Of a stretch of DNA of 64,000 bases, positions 61,697-64,000 are shown piece after piece. Position 1 is the first letter of the stretch; the number at the start of each line of letters is the position of its first letter. Source of the DNA: Pogostemon cablin (taxonomy: Eukaryota; Streptophyta; Magnoliopsida; Lamiales; Lamiaceae); NCBI GenBank assembly GCA_023678885.1, contig CM042962.1, forward strand, positions 25,496,336 through 25,560,335, read 5' to 3'. A program made the translations under genes and the position numbers. A model generated the notes under the pieces. It was not told the DNA's origin. It was given only the letters and a program-made list of their open reading frames with translations, and searched no databases.

Positions 61697-63667
61697 CTAA
61701 TGAGCTAAGGAAAGGGATGCAACAATGTGGAAGAACTGAAGCTGGTCGAGTAGGTCCTTGGCTTGGGCCGCGGCTCGGGTGGCGACGCGAGAGAAAAGCA
61801 CACCGCTGAGGTGATCGCCTATGTACGCGTCCACCAGAACGCCGCAGACACTGCGGCAGCTGTTGGCGAGAGCGCGGCCTATCTCGGCAGCGTCATCAGG
61901 GTGGTTGACGACGAGAGGGCTTCCGCCTCGGAAAACGTCGAGCTTGTTGATGGAGAAGGAGCGTTCGGCTTCCACCACCTCCTTGAATTCCTCCAAGCTT
62001 GCAGCGTACACCGGGATGTTGAAATCGTCCCGTTTCTCCTTCGTTATTAGACCCTGCATGTGTACATGCATTACCCCTCTTGATTTCCTCAAATTTTTAA
62101 GGTTAATTGCAAGAAAAAATACGAACTTTACTCAACTCATGTTGCAAATTAATCTTCATCTTTGAAAATTTGCAAAAAAACACCACCTTCAAGTATCGAT
62201 GCAAAACACACCTAATTTATGACTAAAAGTGGGGTTCTTTGTTGAGAAATTTAGTGTGTTTTGCAATAATGCTTAAAGATGGTGTTCTTTTATTGCAATT
62301 AACTCAATTCTTAATAATAAAAATAATTCAAATTATTCTACGTAAGCCGTTTTATTTAGGAAATATTTTTTATTTTTATTCTTTTATCGTATTTTATTCA
62401 GAAATTTAAGGGTATAATTATAATTAATCATACAAATTTAAAGAGGTGAATAATCACTAATAAAATAATTAAGTTGAGAAATTTGAATTCTCATAATTAA
62501 TTCATAGTAAGGAGGAATTAAATATCCTTCGCAACATTACATTCGTCCCTAAACCCCTTACCGCCTCATGATTTGCTAAACATTTTTTTAAGATTTTATA
62601 TTATTGCATCAATTGATTCATAATAATTTAATTCAGCCCATGTTCATGAAGTGTATATAATATTTTATCCTTTGATTTAAAGGATACTTTTTACTCTTTT
62701 ACTTTTGTCAAATACTTATGTGACACAATCTCACATAAGGGCTTACGTATGATCAGAAAGTGATAATTTTTATAATAAAGAGCGATATTAAATTAATGAA
62801 AAGTGATAATATTATTTCATGAACAATTTATAATATAAATGAAAAGTAATAACATTTTATAGCGAAAGTGATATTGTTTTATAGCAAAAGTGATAGTAAT
62901 ATTAAAAAGTGTAAAATGGTCTCACGTGAGTCGGTAGCACGCAAGATCTACCCTTTACCTTTTCTCTATAAAATATTATTATCAATGTACATCTTTTTGA
63001 AAAATAGATGCGTGAGACTTGTCCCATAGGATCATTTTTATGTTTTTCTAAATAGTTGTCACTTTTTATTAAAAATATTACTATTAATTTTTATATTTGT
63101 ATTCATAAAATAATTTTATTATATTGCTATTATTTTTTATTAATTTGAATATCACTTAATTATTAAAATATTCGCTATTTCTTCCTGCGAAACAGCCTCA
63201 CACAAGTGTTTGCTTTATTTCTTTATATTGAGTTGTTCATTAAAAAAATTTGCTAACATATTAGTATAAATTTTTATGTTTTAATGTGGAGTATATATTA
63301 TTATTAATAAATACTCCTATATATGAATTAAACTTGTATTTTCGAAGACGTTTTATATATAGAAAATTAATTGAGGTATGTATGCATATACCTCTTGAAC
63401 AAGGTCATCCCAAGCATCTTGAAAATGAGAACCGAAGAGAATTCCGGCACCTCCCTGATCCGACGGGTCGGGGCAGGTCCGACCCAAGCAAACCAAGAAC
63501 ATGGACCCTCCTCTCTTCATTTCCTTGGATCTTGATTTCAAGAAGCCAGTTAAATCGCTCTGGAATTGCTTCTTGTATGCGTTGGCCGTCCTCTCACTCG
63601 CACCGTCGATGAATATTCTTCCCTTGTTGAACGCCGTTGATCTCTTGTCTGCCACTTCTTCTGGAAC
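61697..63667 (-). CDS. SABATH carboxyl methyltransferase, IAA-methyltransferase-like, last two exons
   Basis: SABATH enzymes transfer a methyl group from S-adenosylmethionine to the carboxyl of small acids such as IAA, gibberellin or salicylate. Exon 63392-63667 (92 codons) begins with VPEEVADKRSTAFNKGRIFI and holds KKQFQSDLTGFLKSRSKEM, KRGGSMFLVCLGRT and HFQDAWDDLVQE. Exon 61697-62053 (118 codons plus TAG) continues GLITKEKRDDFNIPVYAAS, FRGGSPLVVN and ends QLQFFHIVASLSLAH. The junction is GT-AG in phase 0. The GASE.TANAYKKQFQ and HFQDAWDDL words are close to those of IAMT1. The SAM-binding N-terminal exons would lie past base 64000. The 1.3-kb intron contains no other gene. The remaining frame is intact. 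Confidence 0.9.
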
Positions 63668-64000
63668 CTGCAACCCATCATCCATTATATATTATTTTCA
63701 AATTATTATCTCTTAATTATCGTAATTATACATTAATTATTCGTATTAATGTATGTTAGTAATATTTTTAAATGGCTAAACAAACACAACATTTATAATT
63801 AAGTGATTTGAGACTAATTAGACCTTTGTCTCAACCACCCTCGCCATAATTTACTATGTAAGTTATGAGTATTATTTTATAAGCAACGTTTTTGTTTGTT
63901 TATTTCAAGTTATACTTATAAATGGAAGAGGTGTGTATACGTAGAACTCCATTAGTTTTTTATTGATTTTATGAGTATTTAGAATATATATATATATATT
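63668..64000 (-). other. Intron of the methyltransferase gene, running out of the window
   Basis: The acceptor GGGTTGCAG is directly above 63667. Nothing coding to the window edge. Confidence 0.6.

Noticed and set aside
61763..62165. Plus-strand ORFs opposite the methyltransferase exon
   Set aside because: Antisense shadows of a GC-richer conserved exon.

Overview
This is a nuclear segment of a flowering plant. It shows spliced genes with GT-AG introns, very AT-rich intergenic DNA, plant LTR retrotransposons with tRNA-Asp and tRNA-iMet primer sites, and Stowaway-type and hAT-type elements. The protein families are those of eudicots. An asterid such as a Lamiales species is possible, but that is a guess.

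Genes sit at the two ends and repeats fill the middle. Left: an intact 11-exon phosphatidate cytidylyltransferase gene (CDP-diacylglycerol synthase) on the minus strand, 263-2826. Right: an intact 6-exon LIP5/VTA1 gene on the plus strand (53763-57267), a one-exon gene for an unrecognised 173-residue protein with a TATA box (58101-58622), and the last two exons of a SABATH carboxyl methyltransferase resembling IAA methyltransferase on the minus strand (61697-63667, continuing past the window edge).

The middle (about 4.2-53.6 kb) is layered mobile DNA. From left to right it holds: a 240-bp tandem repeat with Stowaway-like MITEs; a syntaxin (SYP13-type) pseudogene; a decayed Athila-type Ty3/gypsy element (minus, about 9-18 kb) joined to a 5'-truncated Ty1/copia element (plus) whose 3' LTR ends inside a GDSL-lipase gene remnant; three solo LTRs, two of them inserted into one degenerate GTTACTC-rich repeat tract; a fragment of plastid ketoacyl-ACP reductase; a complete but mutated 10.5-kb copia element with identical 5-bp target duplications and an extra ORF after pol; an F-box-associated gene fragment; a region of GCGGACATG words that changes orientation; and a 2.4-kb non-autonomous hAT-like element with 8-bp target duplications.

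The most unusual signal is a set of arrays of short, GC-rich, self-complementary words. They occupy matching places, upstream of the TATA box, in four different LTR families of the window. Each family uses its own word, and one family carries the same unit again between gag and pol. No gene cluster or operon-like cooperation is implied; the four intact or partial host genes act in unrelated pathways (phospholipid synthesis, endosomal ESCRT/MVB sorting, unknown, and hormone methylation).
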